Source: Achromobacter xylosoxidans A8 (GTDB lineage Bacteria > Pseudomonadota > Gammaproteobacteria > Burkholderiales > Burkholderiaceae_B). From it: a DNA stretch of 64,000 nt. The notes under the pieces were generated by a model. It had not been told where the DNA came from, did not search any database, and worked only from the letters and a program-made list of their open reading frames with translations. How positions within the stretch are numbered: the first letter of the stretch is position 1; each line of letters begins with the position of its first letter. The stretch spans positions 183,896 to 247,895 of the forward strand of contig NC_014642.1 of the NCBI RefSeq assembly GCF_000165835.1, written 5' to 3'. Shown here piece by piece: positions 43,113 through 53,000 of the stretch. Position numbers and translations under genes: made by a program.

Positions 43113-45976
43113 CAGGCCCCCGTGTCCAACGCATCCGCCTGGCCGTTTGGTGGTGGGCCCTTCGACGCGGCCTGCTTTTCAAGATTGTCGAAGAAATCAT
43201 CCACGTCTTGGAGGGAGATTTGCTCGCGTGCCACCGTGTCAGGGGTCGTGGCCACAGACACAACCTTCTGCATGGTGTGTGCCCCCTGCTCGGGTTCAGG
43301 ATTGCCAAGAACATCCTCCACTCGCACCAAGCCATCCAGTGAGGCTTGATCCACACCAACGACCGTTCCATCGTCGCTTCTCGGGGTTAGAAGCATATTG
43401 TGGGCTTGCATCAACGAGTCGGCGATGAACGCAGCGTCCTCACTAGTCGGCATCGATTCCAGTTCGAGATCGATGCCCGCATCGTCGAGCGGTACCATGT
43501 CCCAGACACTGGCGCCCATCGGAACGCCCTCGTCTAGCGCGCTCCGGCCAGTCGGCAAAGCTGGTGCAATCGTCAAAGGCGCCGGCACATCCGCAGCGGC
43601 GATTGCTGCAAACCCTCCCAACGGTCCGAGCACCGCTGGGCCAGCCTTCCGAATGAGTGCCATCGGATCCGGCGGCGCGTATGGGTCGTCCTCAATTGGT
43701 CCGGTAAGTTCGGCCGCAAGATCTGGCCGCGCGGCAAATCTCGCCGATCGCGAGCCCGGCTGCCCTTCATTGGCGCGCAAAGTTTCGCCCCCCTCCTTCG
43801 GCGGAGCGATGGTTTCCGGTGCAATCGCCGACCAATCGGAGGGAAAGGCACTCGATAGACCGAGAGCGGAACACGCCGCTTGATAGAGAAGAACTCCGCG
43901 CTCGATCCCAATGATCTCTTTTGGGATCCGCGAAGCAGCCTGTGAAATCGCCTCAATCATGGCCACTCGGGTGACTTCACCGCGTGGGCTTTCTTCGCCT
44001 CGCATGATTCTCAGCAGTCGAACACCGCCGTCGAATTCACTTTCAACCTTTGCGGAGGGTACCGGCATAGATATCGCCCGCACAATGTCCCGGCTCGGTT
44101 TATGCACCTGCAGAAAGCGATTCACGTGGAAGGACTGGTTGTTCAGCTTCTTCAACCAGTCCCCAACGTACAACGTCCGGATCCGACGCAACACACCATC
44201 GGAGATCATGATGGCCTCGCCCTGCTTCATCCGGTTCATTTCCTCAAATGACACCCGATCCACCTGCTGCACGCTCAGGTCACGGGTGCGCCGCCATCCA
44301 AGTTCTCCGCGCTCGAACCCCCCCACCGTGGCCACCCAGGCCTTTCCAATAAGAGCCGCTGCGAGCTCGTAGGTTTTCTTCGCGTCATCGATCTTTTGGA
44401 ACAACTTGTTTACGGTATTCCCGAGCATCGCGCCGGCCTCCGCGGCCCGATTACCCTCGGTCAGCTTTTCGGTATCTTGCGCCATGGCAATCATAGAAAT
44501 CCCGAGTGATCTCGCCTGCGCAAACATCACCGCAATCCCATCCGAAAAGTAGTAGCCCAGCTCGTCCAAGGCCGCTGGGAAAGGATACGGCGCATTGGTC
44601 GCCTTCGAGCCTAGCAGTTTCTCGTACGATCCCTCGACCCCGGCTCCGAGGTTCTTCGCCATCATCACGCGCAGGCACGCGATCGCCAGCTTTCCAAGAT
44701 TTTCAGCCTCCTGCGACGACTTTTCGAGCGAAGGAATCAACATGAAAAGCACGCGGTTATGAAGCGCGACGTCGACCATGTCGATTTCCGGATAAGTCTT
44801 GCTGAAGATGTGGCCGTAGGTCTTGTCTAGCATATTCAGCACTGGCATCAACTGGTTGATGCGATACGAGTGCTGTTCAAACGCAACGTTCTCCTGTTCC
44901 AACGAAGCATCGGAGGCGGGTGATCCACCTTTGTTGGGCCCGCGACCTGGAGGCGGGGGCTGCTCCGACCCGTTTGCTTGGGCAGCCTGACCACGTCCAT
45001 GTTTCTTCAGTAGCCGATCCACTCTATAGCCGGGACACCCAGAGTCCAGGTATGTCTTGACGCCGACAAATCCGTACGACCACTGGCCACGATTCTTCTG
45101 TGCCTCGTCATAACCCTCTATGTAGAGCTCCTCAAACTTTGGGAGCGCCAAGTACTCAATCAGCGTCGAGACTGATATCGTCATTCCCTGCGTGTCGCGC
45201 TTATAAAACAGAGCAACTACCAGGACGCGCCACACGTTGATCGCCTTCTCCTGCCACGACTTTCCGTCGCCCTCCGCCTTATGCAGGAGGTTGATGCCCA
45301 TCTGGGTGCCGGTATCGGCATCCACGTCATAGAACGGAGCCAGGCCGTTGCCAATCTTGGTGCGCGATCGGGCAACTTCCTGTGGGCTTCGCCCCCCGAG
45401 CAGAAAATTCAGGAAGAGTATCGAGTGATCCCGACCGAAAGCGCGGCACATTGTGGAACCGTCGGTGGGCAATTTGTTGTCTGCTTTTCCGTCCGCGACG
45501 AAGAACCCACTCCCCCAGCACAACGCGTTGAACATGATGCCTTTCAGGGTCTCGGTTTTCCCACTTCCGGTAGAACCGAATATTCCCCAATGACGCCGAA
45601 ACCCGTCATCTCCAACCCATGCCTGTTCGAAGTCTTCATAGGGGGACGTCGAACGAACCGAGCCGATGAGCCCGATCCCGTCTCCCTGCTTTCCCGTGAC
45701 GGGGTCGAAGAATGGTTCTCCCCCCACATACGCGGGATACCGGTATGGAAGTCTCTTTCGAAGCGTTGAGACCAGAAAGTGAACGAAGAGGTACAGCGCA
45801 AAGAGAACCGGCGCGATGATTGGAATGAGCAGCATTAGGCATGCTGTGCCAACAAGAAGGAGCGCAAAGTGACGATTGACAGTTAGCCACTCCAGCACCT
45901 TGTCCATTGCCGGTCGTACGTCCACGACTCGCTTATGGATAGGAATTTCGTGCCGAGTTTCGACCTGATGGCTCAT
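43112..45976 (-). CDS. trbC: TrbC/DotL (IcmO)-family type IVB coupling ATPase
   Basis: Encodes 954 residues, the type IV coupling protein that recruits DNA and protein substrates to the transfer channel. Two N-terminal membrane spans (about 37-56 and 57-72) precede the ATPase domain, with Walker A GSTGSGKT (134-141), a region beginning FFVADGKADNKL, and a Walker B region around PFPAALDELGYYF. Typical length for DotL/TrbC is about 780 residues; here the last 250 form an extra acidic, Pro-rich C-terminal part, the region that binds adaptors in DotL. Neighbours DotM-like and thioredoxin genes match the IncI trbABC cluster. Confidence 0.93.
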   Translation of the reverse strand: MSHQVETRHEIPIHKRVVDVRPAMDKVLEWLTVNRHFALLLVGTACLMLLIPIIAPVLFALYLFVHFLVSTLRKRLPYRYPAYVGGEPFFDPVTGKQGDGIGLIGSVRSTSPYEDFEQAWVGDDGFRRHWGIFGSTGSGKTETLKGIMFNALCWGSGFFVADGKADNKLPTDGSTMCRAFGRDHSILFLNFLLGGRSPQEVARSRTKIGNGLAPFYDVDADTGTQMGINLLHKAEGDGKSWQEKAINVWRVLVVALFYKRDTQGMTISVSTLIEYLALPKFEELYIEGYDEAQKNRGQWSYGFVGVKTYLDSGCPGYRVDRLLKKHGRGQAAQANGSEQPPPPGRGPNKGGSPASDASLEQENVAFEQHSYRINQLMPVLNMLDKTYGHIFSKTYPEIDMVDVALHNRVLFMLIPSLEKSSQEAENLGKLAIACLRVMMAKNLGAGVEGSYEKLLGSKATNAPYPFPAALDELGYYFSDGIAVMFAQARSLGISMIAMAQDTEKLTEGNRAAEAGAMLGNTVNKLFQKIDDAKKTYELAAALIGKAWVATVGGFERGELGWRRTRDLSVQQVDRVSFEEMNRMKQGEAIMISDGVLRRIRTLYVGDWLKKLNNQSFHVNRFLQVHKPSRDIVRAISMPVPSAKVESEFDGGVRLLRIMRGEESPRGEVTRVAMIEAISQAASRIPKEIIGIERGVLLYQAACSALGLSSAFPSDWSAIAPETIAPPKEGGETLRANEGQPGSRSARFAARPDLAAELTGPIEDDPYAPPDPMALIRKAGPAVLGPLGGFAAIAAADVPAPLTIAPALPTGRSALDEGVPMGASVWDMVPLDDAGIDLELESMPTSEDAAFIADSLMQAHNMLLTPRSDDGTVVGVDQASLDGLVRVEDVLGNPEPEQGAHTMQKVVSVATTPDTVAREQISLQDVDDFFDNLEKQAASKGPPPNGQADALDTGA

Positions 45977-46572
45977 TCGGGGCTCCTTGCCTCAGCCTTG
46001 GCAGCCCGCCTCAACTCTCCCCTTAGCGCCTGGTACGCTACGCCGAGAGCGCCTAACCATCCGACGGCCAGCGCGCATCGTTCTCCCTCCGATCCTACCA
46101 ACCGTCCAATTCTCTCTAGATCGTAGCAAGCTCGACCGCGTCTGCGTCGAGCACCGCAGTTCGAGATCGTCGGATCAGCCGTCCAATCAGCAAGCAGCTT
46201 GCTACCGTAGCTTGCTAGCCACGCCGCAACAGCGAGATCTCCACCATGCATCGCTCGTGCCGGCGGCTGCTGCCGAAGTTCGATGACGACATCGGCGACA
46301 GCGGCTTCCATCGCTCGAAGGGGGCCCACCATTGCAGCAAGAGAGACAATCACGTCTTTGACGGCGTTAGCCTTGATGCTTGCCTGCAACAGTCGTTCGG
46401 CGACCGCCTCCACGCCCAACCCGACAGTCGACGGGATTGCAGAAACAGCTTGCCGATCGCCTCGTACTAGTGCGTTCGCGACACGCTCGAGCTTCTCCTG
46501 CCGAGCCAACGCTGCAATGTTCGACTCGACCCAGCCCCGCTCGATCCCTCGGAGCATATCTCGCATACTCAA
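45973..46572 (-). CDS. hypothetical protein in the trbABC-like cluster
   Basis: Encodes 199 residues, Ala-rich and helical, with a basic patch and Cys residues at ISNCGARRRRGRACYD. It overlaps both neighbours by 4 bp. No membrane span or domain recognised. It lies between the DsbC/G-like and coupling ATPase genes and is probably a small partner of one of them. Confidence 0.65.
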   Translation of the reverse strand: MSMRDMLRGIERGWVESNIAALARQEKLERVANALVRGDRQAVSAIPSTVGLGVEAVAERLLQASIKANAVKDVIVSLAAMVGPLRAMEAAVADVVIELRQQPPARAMHGGDLAVAAWLASYGSKLLADWTADPTISNCGARRRRGRACYDLERIGRLVGSEGERCALAVGWLGALGVAYQALRGELRRAAKAEARSPE

Positions 46573-47558
46573 TCCTCTTTGGGAAGCCGCAGCCAGTCGC
46601 GGAGATCGCCGGCCGAGTTAAGTGGGCCGGTCAGTCTGCCATCGGGAGACACGACGGTTGGAGTCTTCTTTAGACCCAACTTTGAGAACAGTGCCTGCGT
46701 CACGAGACTTTTCTTCTTGTTCGCGGGCGATGCCGGATACCTCGAGATGAAGTGGCGAGCCTTCTCCTCATCGAATGACTGATCCATGAAGGAGCGCCAC
46801 AGCTCATCGGCCCGCTGCTCTTTTCTGTCAACCGCTTCGAAGAAGCTCGCAACGACTTCCGCCGATAGGTCGCCCCTCAGCCCGACGGGGATAACAACGG
46901 GCCGTTGATGTTCGGGCAGGGCGTCAATGGCCGGCTGCATCGCATGGCAATATGGGCATAGTGGATCTGCAAAAGCAAACCACGATGCCTCCGATTGCGA
47001 CGCCCCCAGTTGGATGCCAAGGGCTTTGCCGATTGTTTGGACCGCAACCAACTCGTCCACGTACAACCTCACGTCAGAGTCAGCGCCGATGTCACTCCTT
47101 GGCACTGAGGTTGCCGCCGCACCTAGCTGCTGGGTCGACACGGGACTTTGGGGCAGACTCATGCCCTGATTGACAACACGGATCTGGGAATTGGACGGCA
47201 TCATCAAGGAGTAGACGAACAGAGCAACGACCGCTGTTCCTGCAACGCGGAGCCATGACCGCGGCGGCGCCTTTCTCTTGAAGTTCTGGTGCACCCAGGC
47301 GCGCGCGCGTCGAGTGGCCATACCCACTGTGCGATAGGAGCGGCCGATCTGTGTCTTCGTTGCTTCCGCCATGCTGGAGTGGGTCAGGTAGAACCTGTAC
47401 TCCCCCCCCTCTAGTACCACCTCGGCAATGATCCCCGGGCGATGATCGTTCACTCTACTAATTTCAGCGCGATATGTGGACGCCGAGAGTCTCTCCCGAA
47501 TAATGTAGCCAGACCAATCTCCAACAAGCACATTCCAATTCACTTGAGGTGAGTTCAT
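46569..47558 (-). CDS. trbB: TrbB/DsbG-like thioredoxin-fold protein of the transfer operon
   Basis: Encodes 329 residues. An N-terminal cytosolic domain of about 100 residues is followed by one membrane span (about 103-121) and a periplasmic thioredoxin-like domain with the redox motif C201-P-Y-C204 (FAFADPLCPYCHAM). Such proteins act as disulfide isomerases for transfer proteins; the IncI homologue TrbB sits between TrbA and TrbC in the same order seen here. The extra N-terminal domain is unusual. Confidence 0.85.
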   Translation of the reverse strand: MNSPQVNWNVLVGDWSGYIIRERLSASTYRAEISRVNDHRPGIIAEVVLEGGEYRFYLTHSSMAEATKTQIGRSYRTVGMATRRARAWVHQNFKRKAPPRSWLRVAGTAVVALFVYSLMMPSNSQIRVVNQGMSLPQSPVSTQQLGAAATSVPRSDIGADSDVRLYVDELVAVQTIGKALGIQLGASQSEASWFAFADPLCPYCHAMQPAIDALPEHQRPVVIPVGLRGDLSAEVVASFFEAVDRKEQRADELWRSFMDQSFDEEKARHFISRYPASPANKKKSLVTQALFSKLGLKKTPTVVSPDGRLTGPLNSAGDLRDWLRLPKED

Positions 47559-47567
47559 AGAGTTATC

Positions 47568-49094
47568 CTAAGGTGTTGCGCTTCCTTGGCGTACGCCAGG
47601 AGCAGACGAACCGGCCAGGGCGTCTTGAAGTCGCGCATCTTCTGCGGCCTTCATTTCTCGAAGCTGACCGGCGGCGTAGTTGTCAAATTCGCTGTCTTCA
47701 GTAAGCGCTTCTGCAGGAGGATCATTGGGCGCGACTTCCGGTTCAAGCGCTTGTCGAGCCATCCGCCAGATATCCTTCGACTTCCACATTTGATCGAGGT
47801 GGTCATCATCGACGCCGTTTACCCAAGCATCGAACTCGGCCTTGAAGCCTGTCACTACTTCGTTGACAAAGATGATCGGCATGGTCTTTCCGCGTTCTCC
47901 GCGTTGCCGATCCTTTTCATGAACTGCGCACAAAGGCAGCATTCCCTCCTCGACGCACATTCGCTCATAAGGGTGCTGACCAAGGGCCGCTACGGCCGAT
48001 TCCGAATGAGGTGTATGTCGGCCGTCCGTATCCAAGACAAAGAATAGGATGCGATCCATAGGCCGGAGCCAGAGGTACCGCCATGAACCGATCTTGGATG
48101 AGCGTCCAGCAATGCGCTGTAGTTCAAGGAGAAACGTGTATTCCCAGTGGTGCATTTGGAGCAGCTGTTTCACTGCACCGTGCTCCCTGTACTTGTCGTA
48201 CATTTCCTGAACAATGGGCAGGTCAAGTCGCGCCATGCCTTCGCGGGACCCATAAGCTGACCAGTTCAGAGCACGAATCACCTTTTCCGCATCAGCTCGC
48301 CCCTCTGCACCGTTAAAGGCTCCAGGCGCCAGCAAAGCGAACATCGTCTTTCCGAGACTGCTCATCCGGTCTACGAACGCGCGCTCTGTATTCCGCGAGT
48401 CAACGGCCAGGTCAACAATCTGTCGACCAAGGAACTCGTTGTGTCGGATTCGCTCCATCTTCCCGTTCGGGCCCGGGACCTCCATGAACGTGTACGCACT
48501 GAGGTACTCAGCCAGACGTGCTTCGTTTAGGCGCATTCCTGGTTCAATCGCCGGCACTCCTTTGACCTTCGCCCGATGAAGAACTTCCATTGGGGACACT
48601 TGGCGGCGCCACCTTTTCAGCTTGTTCTGTACAAGCTGCTTCTGAATGCAGGCGATTGGTGCAATGTCCGTCGTGAAGTGCATAAGCTCCTGCACCAGCA
48701 GATCAGGAGTCATCTTCCGTTGCAGATTTTGGGACTTAGCCCTCCGCGCGTACAACCGGGCGCCGATCATTAGCACCCAGCCGACCAGGAACAGGGACAT
48801 GGGACGCATGGCAGTGTGGGCGTAACCCAGCCAGTCGAAGAATCCAATTCTGGTCGGGTATCGTCGTGCGAGCCGGTACATGGCCTCCATATCGAACGCG
48901 ACCTGCTCAGCATAGTCAAACGGCAGCCATCCCCAAGGCTTAGCAAGCCAATGGAACAGCGGCGCCGAGTAGAAGACGATTCGATTACTTGCCACCAGCC
49001 AAAGAGTGCCCCCCAGGATCAAGCTGCACCCAAAACCGATCAGCAGCCACAGTGCAATCGAATCCTGTTGCCTCTCACCATTCGCGCGCGCCAT
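47568..49094 (-). CDS. trbA: TrbA/DotM (IcmP)-family type IVB coupling-complex protein
   Basis: Encodes 508 residues. Membrane segments at about 13-36 and 95-112 are followed by a large cytosolic domain that contains PLCAVHEKDRQRGERGKTMPI near 400. The domain layout and operon match TrbA of IncI and DotM of Legionella, which binds the coupling ATPase and recognises acidic or positively charged substrate tails. It overlaps the lytic transglycosylase gene. The product ends with a disordered Pro/Ala tail. Confidence 0.9.
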   Translation of the reverse strand: MARANGERQQDSIALWLLIGFGCSLILGGTLWLVASNRIVFYSAPLFHWLAKPWGWLPFDYAEQVAFDMEAMYRLARRYPTRIGFFDWLGYAHTAMRPMSLFLVGWVLMIGARLYARRAKSQNLQRKMTPDLLVQELMHFTTDIAPIACIQKQLVQNKLKRWRRQVSPMEVLHRAKVKGVPAIEPGMRLNEARLAEYLSAYTFMEVPGPNGKMERIRHNEFLGRQIVDLAVDSRNTERAFVDRMSSLGKTMFALLAPGAFNGAEGRADAEKVIRALNWSAYGSREGMARLDLPIVQEMYDKYREHGAVKQLLQMHHWEYTFLLELQRIAGRSSKIGSWRYLWLRPMDRILFFVLDTDGRHTPHSESAVAALGQHPYERMCVEEGMLPLCAVHEKDRQRGERGKTMPIIFVNEVVTGFKAEFDAWVNGVDDDHLDQMWKSKDIWRMARQALEPEVAPNDPPAEALTEDSEFDNYAAGQLREMKAAEDARLQDALAGSSAPGVRQGSATP

Positions 49095-49693
49095 TACTCG
49101 AACCGTCCCGTCGCAATGATTCGCTGGTACGCGGCCCAGACCTTACTCACATAGACCTTCTGGATTTCACGGATCTTGGCGTTTGCCGTGGGTACCGGCA
49201 GTGCACCACCATGGTGATAGACCGCAACACTGCACCACACGGCGTCCGACCCTCCAAAGCCACCCTTGATGCAGCGGTTCATTTCGCTGCGCAGAGCATA
49301 TGCTGCCGACATGATCCCTTGGCACATGTTGTTCTTCAGGGTTTCCAAAGGAATCCCGTACTTGCTCACCATGTACTTGGCCCAGGAATCGGTGTTCAAC
49401 TGCCCCACACCAAGGTCTTTCGTGTTGTTTCGGTTCACGCCGACAACGCCCGCCTTACCTCCCGACTCCACCTTGAAGATGGCCAGCAGGATGTCGGTTC
49501 TAAGCTGGTAGCGCTCAGTTGCGGTTTTCAAACATTCAGCCGGCATCCGCGCCGGCAGCGTTATTCGAGTGGACGCTCCCGTGACGCTCTGAGCGAGGGC
49601 CGTGCTGGAAGCGGCGCCAAGGCCTGCAAGACCAATAGACAGCGCGACGAGCGCCGAGGAGGTGAGGTTTTTCATCAACGCGAGATTGCTCAT
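49094..49693 (-). CDS. lytic transglycosylase (SLT family)
   Basis: Encodes 199 residues; ATG 49693 overlaps the upstream stop (ATGA) although MKNLTSS at 49675 is also possible. There is a signal peptide, then the SLT domain: catalytic Glu in LLAIFKVESGG, GVGQLNTDSWAKYM, and a C-terminal AVYHHGGALPVPTANA pattern. It opens the peptidoglycan layer for the transfer channel; IncI plasmids carry a similar enzyme (PilT/TrbN type), and VirB1 is the type IVA analogue. Confidence 0.88.
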   Translation of the reverse strand: MSNLALMKNLTSSALVALSIGLAGLGAASSTALAQSVTGASTRITLPARMPAECLKTATERYQLRTDILLAIFKVESGGKAGVVGVNRNNTKDLGVGQLNTDSWAKYMVSKYGIPLETLKNNMCQGIMSAAYALRSEMNRCIKGGFGGSDAVWCSVAVYHHGGALPVPTANAKIREIQKVYVSKVWAAYQRIIATGRFE

Positions 49694-50268
49694 GACGAGA
49701 ACAGAAAGACCCAGCGATTCGGATGGGCGAAAAACTCATGAGCCGAATACAGCCTTCGATCGTCAATCTGCGCTTGACTGATGGCGTGCTGGATGAAAAG
49801 CGCCAGGCCCATGGCAGTTACTGCCAGCCCTATGAAAATCACGGCTATGGGGAAGTACGCGATGTAGCGCAGGGTGAGAAATCCGTAGAGGCTCACCGCT
49901 AGAAAGATGATGGCCAACACTAGAGAGGCAAATTTTGCCCGGACGACTGCCTTCCGCTGATTCATCAGCGCCGGCTCGGTCCAGCCATTTGCCTCATAGA
50001 GGCGTTCAAAGGCTTCGGCAGAATCCGAGGCATCTACGTAGTTCAAATCGGATCCCGCGTTCGCGGGCGAGGCCAGGGACTGTCCAAGCTTCCTTAGGGT
50101 TCCCCTCAATCTCGTCATTGATTTTCCGAGTTCGATGTAGGGCCTGCCGACCACCTTTACTGTTCGAACCGCAGTGCGTACGGCCAGCCCCCTGCGTCGC
50201 TTCTCAACGGCTGGCTGGTCCAGCTCAACCTGTTCGTCTCCCTTCTGGGGCGGCTTAATGGTCGTCAT
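49690..50268 (-). CDS. two-span membrane protein, TraX/IcmV-like candidate
   Basis: Encodes 192 residues starting MTTIKPPQ (50268). A basic N-terminal half is followed by two hydrophobic spans (about 112-130 and 137-158) and a soluble tail. That layout fits IcmV/TraX-type proteins of type IVB systems, though resemblance is by eye only and the gene is not next to the DotA gene as in IncI plasmids. Overlaps with both neighbours put it in the transfer operon. Confidence 0.55.
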   Translation of the reverse strand: MTTIKPPQKGDEQVELDQPAVEKRRRGLAVRTAVRTVKVVGRPYIELGKSMTRLRGTLRKLGQSLASPANAGSDLNYVDASDSAEAFERLYEANGWTEPALMNQRKAVVRAKFASLVLAIIFLAVSLYGFLTLRYIAYFPIAVIFIGLAVTAMGLALFIQHAISQAQIDDRRLYSAHEFFAHPNRWVFLFSS

Positions 50269-50683
50269 ATCGTTCTGTCTCCAGAGCTGTTGCAAGACGT
50301 GCAAGCGTGGATGGCTTCAACAGGTCGGAATAAACCCTCGCCTGAGAGAGCGACTGCTTCCACGCACCGGATAGAGCAATGGCCGGGAGCAGCCGCGGAC
50401 GCCGGCGCTCGACGGTTTGCAGGATTTGAAGAATCGCGCGACCGCTGAGCTTGGGCAGCAGGCGGCTATCGACCTTCTTGAGGTAGGCGGCCAGGCGAAC
50501 ATCTGACATGGCGTCCTGCGAGGCGAACCATGAAGCAAACTTCTCGACTGCCCGTGCCTCAATTCCCGCGCGCCCCAGCGGCGGGGGCGTGCCAAAGAGG
50601 ATCTGTGCCAGCTGGCTGTCAAAAATGCCGCTTCCGCTCTGCGACACGTGCGCGGACTGGGTTGGCCCAGCACTTGCTTTCAT
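50255..50683 (-). CDS. hypothetical first gene of the DotL/DotM operon
   Basis: Encodes 142 residues, soluble, helical. It begins the operon that runs to 42153 and lies 34 bp from the divergent dyad site D. No domain recognised. It overlaps the next gene's start by 14 bp. Confidence 0.65.
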   Translation of the reverse strand: MKASAGPTQSAHVSQSGSGIFDSQLAQILFGTPPPLGRAGIEARAVEKFASWFASQDAMSDVRLAAYLKKVDSRLLPKLSGRAILQILQTVERRRPRLLPAIALSGAWKQSLSQARVYSDLLKPSTLARLATALETERYDDH

Positions 50684-50716
50684 TCTTGTCGGCCTCGCTT
50701 GTCCGTATTTGTCAGT

Positions 50717-50738
50717 ATGTTTGATTATACTAATTCAT
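50717..50738. promoter_or_regulatory. regulon operator site D (ATGTTT-N10-ATTCAT)
   Basis: Dyad with a divergent left arm and a perfect right arm, centre gattatacta. It lies between the divergent transfer operon (minus, from 50683) and the primase (plus, from 50758) and so can control both. The surrounding 40 bp are strongly AT-rich. Confidence 0.6.
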
Positions 50739-50757
50739 TCTTTTGGAGGCGGAAAAC

Positions 50758-52533
50758 GTGGCAATTATCAGGAACGAAGGGGGCAAGCGGACATCACGGA
50801 TTCCCGACGACGTCGTTGAGCAGGTGAAACTAAGAGCCGACGAGAACCTCGTGGAGGTTGTTGGTGCTGCGGTAGACCTCCGCAAAGCCGGCAATAGCTA
50901 TGTCGGGCTGTGTCCCTTCCACTCCGAGGGAACGCCCTCGTTCAATGTAGTTCCAGCGAAAGGGTTCTTCTTCTGTCACGGCTGCGGGGAAAAGGGGCGG
51001 GCAGTGGAGTTTCAACAGAAGTATTTCGGGATGAGCTTCCCCGACGTCATCCGCGAGTTCGCTGGCCGTTTTGGCGTGCGAATCCCTGGAGAGGGAGGGC
51101 CCTCACCGGTGATTCAACGGGCGCTCGAAGTGGCACGGCGTCCACCGGCGCCGGCCGAAGACCTCCCCGCCCCGGTTTCCCTCGAACGACGCGCGGCCCT
51201 ATCAGCAGTACTTGAGGAGGCGCTGGCAGCCTTTCGCTCCCCTGCTCGAGGCCCTCATCTCCAGTCCGCCACGTTGCAGGAATGGGTAAAAAAGCGGCAT
51301 CTAACCGACAAATCCATTGACCTCTTCGAAATCGGGATCACGCCCCGGGGCTGGCACGGACTGCGTGAAGTCTTCGGCGACCGATACGATGATCCGCTCC
51401 TCATTGACGCCGATCTCGTTCGCGAGACGGATGATCAGAAGCGACGATTCGACACGTTCCGAGACCGCATCATTTTCCCCGTGAGAGACGCTAACGGCTC
51501 GCTCGTAGGCTTCGGCGGCCGCCGCTTGAATGACGACAAGGAGAATGAGCGAACTCCCAAGTACTTGAATACTGGTACCACGGACATTTTCCATAAAGGA
51601 CACCTGCTTTATGGGCTCCACGTGGCAAAAACGGAGATCGCCTCACGAGGATATGCTCTCGTGGTGGAGGGTTACATGGACGTCGTTATGCTGGCACAGC
51701 ATGGGTTCCCGAATGCGGTTGCTGCCATGGGAACGGCCTTCCGCGGTAGCCACCTAAATCAGTTGTGCCAACACACATCTGAAGTGGTCTACCTCTTCGA
51801 TGGCGACGCCGCCGGCGAACGGGCAATGTGGCGCGCGGTCAGGGAATCGCTACCCTACGCAGACCGGGTGAACTTTCGCTTTATCTCTCTGAATGGGCAG
51901 GATCCCGATGAATGGATCCGATCAGTGGGTACGGACGCGGTACAAAAGGCCGTTGATCACGGGGAATCCCTCGCATCGTATTTCTTGCGGCGCGTGCGCG
52001 AAATGGTTGCACAGGACGGGGCAGAATCCTCGGCGCCAAGTGACGTTAAGCAGCGAAATGGGGGCCCGCAAGATCGGGCCCTTGAGCTCAAGGGGATGCT
52101 GGCTCTCATCCCCAGCAGATCCAGCCTTCGTCATTACCTCGAACGCGAGGTGAGTCGGATTTTGGCCCCGAGTGAAGAATCCGCGCAAGCGAGTCAGTCC
52201 GCTCCAAGCCAGCTGGACGGATTGCCGCCAATGAAGCGCCTAGCAATTGCCGCCATGCTTCGGCCTGATCTGGCCGGCCAGATCAGGCCTGCCCTCCTCG
52301 CCTTGCTGCCCCCCGAGCATCCCGAGAGAGCCAGGGTAATCGCGTTATTTGACCGGGGGATACAAGAAGGTCGCAGCAAGAAGCAACCCCAACGGCCTCA
52401 CTCAGATCTGGAATGGGCCCGTGTTACCCTTACACACACACCCAAATTGCTAACCGAGCTGCTCGCGCCTACGGAAAGTCCCCACCAGGTCGACCATACC
52501 AGACCACGGGATCGCTCAGCACCCAGCCAGTGA
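50758..52533 (+). CDS. DnaG-type plasmid primase
   Basis: Encodes 591 residues from a GTG at 50758 with GGAGG eight bases upstream. The CHC2 zinc finger reads C52-P-F-H55 ... C73-H-G-C76, followed by the RNA polymerase/Toprim core: EGYMD (304-308) and DGDAAGE (348-354). A C-terminal helicase-binding-like region is short. It makes RNA primers for plasmid DNA, possibly on the transferred strand in the recipient, as conjugative plasmid primases do. It is next to the transfer operon and under the divergent site D. Confidence 0.92.
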   Translation: MAIIRNEGGKRTSRIPDDVVEQVKLRADENLVEVVGAAVDLRKAGNSYVGLCPFHSEGTPSFNVVPAKGFFFCHGCGEKGRAVEFQQKYFGMSFPDVIREFAGRFGVRIPGEGGPSPVIQRALEVARRPPAPAEDLPAPVSLERRAALSAVLEEALAAFRSPARGPHLQSATLQEWVKKRHLTDKSIDLFEIGITPRGWHGLREVFGDRYDDPLLIDADLVRETDDQKRRFDTFRDRIIFPVRDANGSLVGFGGRRLNDDKENERTPKYLNTGTTDIFHKGHLLYGLHVAKTEIASRGYALVVEGYMDVVMLAQHGFPNAVAAMGTAFRGSHLNQLCQHTSEVVYLFDGDAAGERAMWRAVRESLPYADRVNFRFISLNGQDPDEWIRSVGTDAVQKAVDHGESLASYFLRRVREMVAQDGAESSAPSDVKQRNGGPQDRALELKGMLALIPSRSSLRHYLEREVSRILAPSEESAQASQSAPSQLDGLPPMKRLAIAAMLRPDLAGQIRPALLALLPPEHPERARVIALFDRGIQEGRSKKQPQRPHSDLEWARVTLTHTPKLLTELLAPTESPHQVDHTRPRDRSAPSQ

Positions 52534-52565
52534 AGCGTGCGCGCGCAGCGTACTAAGAGCCCCGA

Positions 52566-53000
52566 ATGGCCACTAAGACACGCCCCCTTGCCTCGTTGGA
52601 CAAAGTAGATAGAGAACTGGCTCAGCTGAATGCTCAGCGCGAGAAGTTGATTCGCACGCAGCAGGATGCGATCCTGCATCAGCTTCGAATTTATGCCGCC
52701 AAGGCACTGGAATGCGGCATTTCGGCCAAGGCCCTTGCCGAAGAGATTGCGGACGTGACGCGCGCTCGAAGTCAAAAGACTGATGGTAAGCCGCGGCGCG
52801 GGCGTCGCCCTGTTGGAATCACTAAGGGGATGCGCCAAACCTTTTCGAAGCGCCCCGTAGCCATGAAGTACATCTCCCCCGAGGGGCACACCTGGAGCGG
52901 TTTAGGGAGAGCTCCTGGTTGGATCGCAGGGTACAGCAAAGAAGATCGCGAGCAGTTTCTCATAGAGAAACTGCCCGCGGCCCTCCCCTCCGACAATTAA
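52566..53000 (+). CDS. H-NS-family nucleoid protein
   Basis: Encodes 144 residues. The N-terminal 60 form a coiled-coil oligomerisation region (VDRELAQLNAQREKLIR ...). A basic linker with GRRP (80-83) precedes the H-NS DNA-binding motif KYISPEGHTWSGLGRAPGWI (101-120). Plasmid H-NS proteins silence AT-rich promoters and lower the cost of the plasmid. Its gene follows the primase by about 30 bp. It is a likely silencer of the AT-rich dyad promoters. Confidence 0.92.
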   Translation: MATKTRPLASLDKVDRELAQLNAQREKLIRTQQDAILHQLRIYAAKALECGISAKALAEEIADVTRARSQKTDGKPRRGRRPVGITKGMRQTFSKRPVAMKYISPEGHTWSGLGRAPGWIAGYSKEDREQFLIEKLPAALPSDN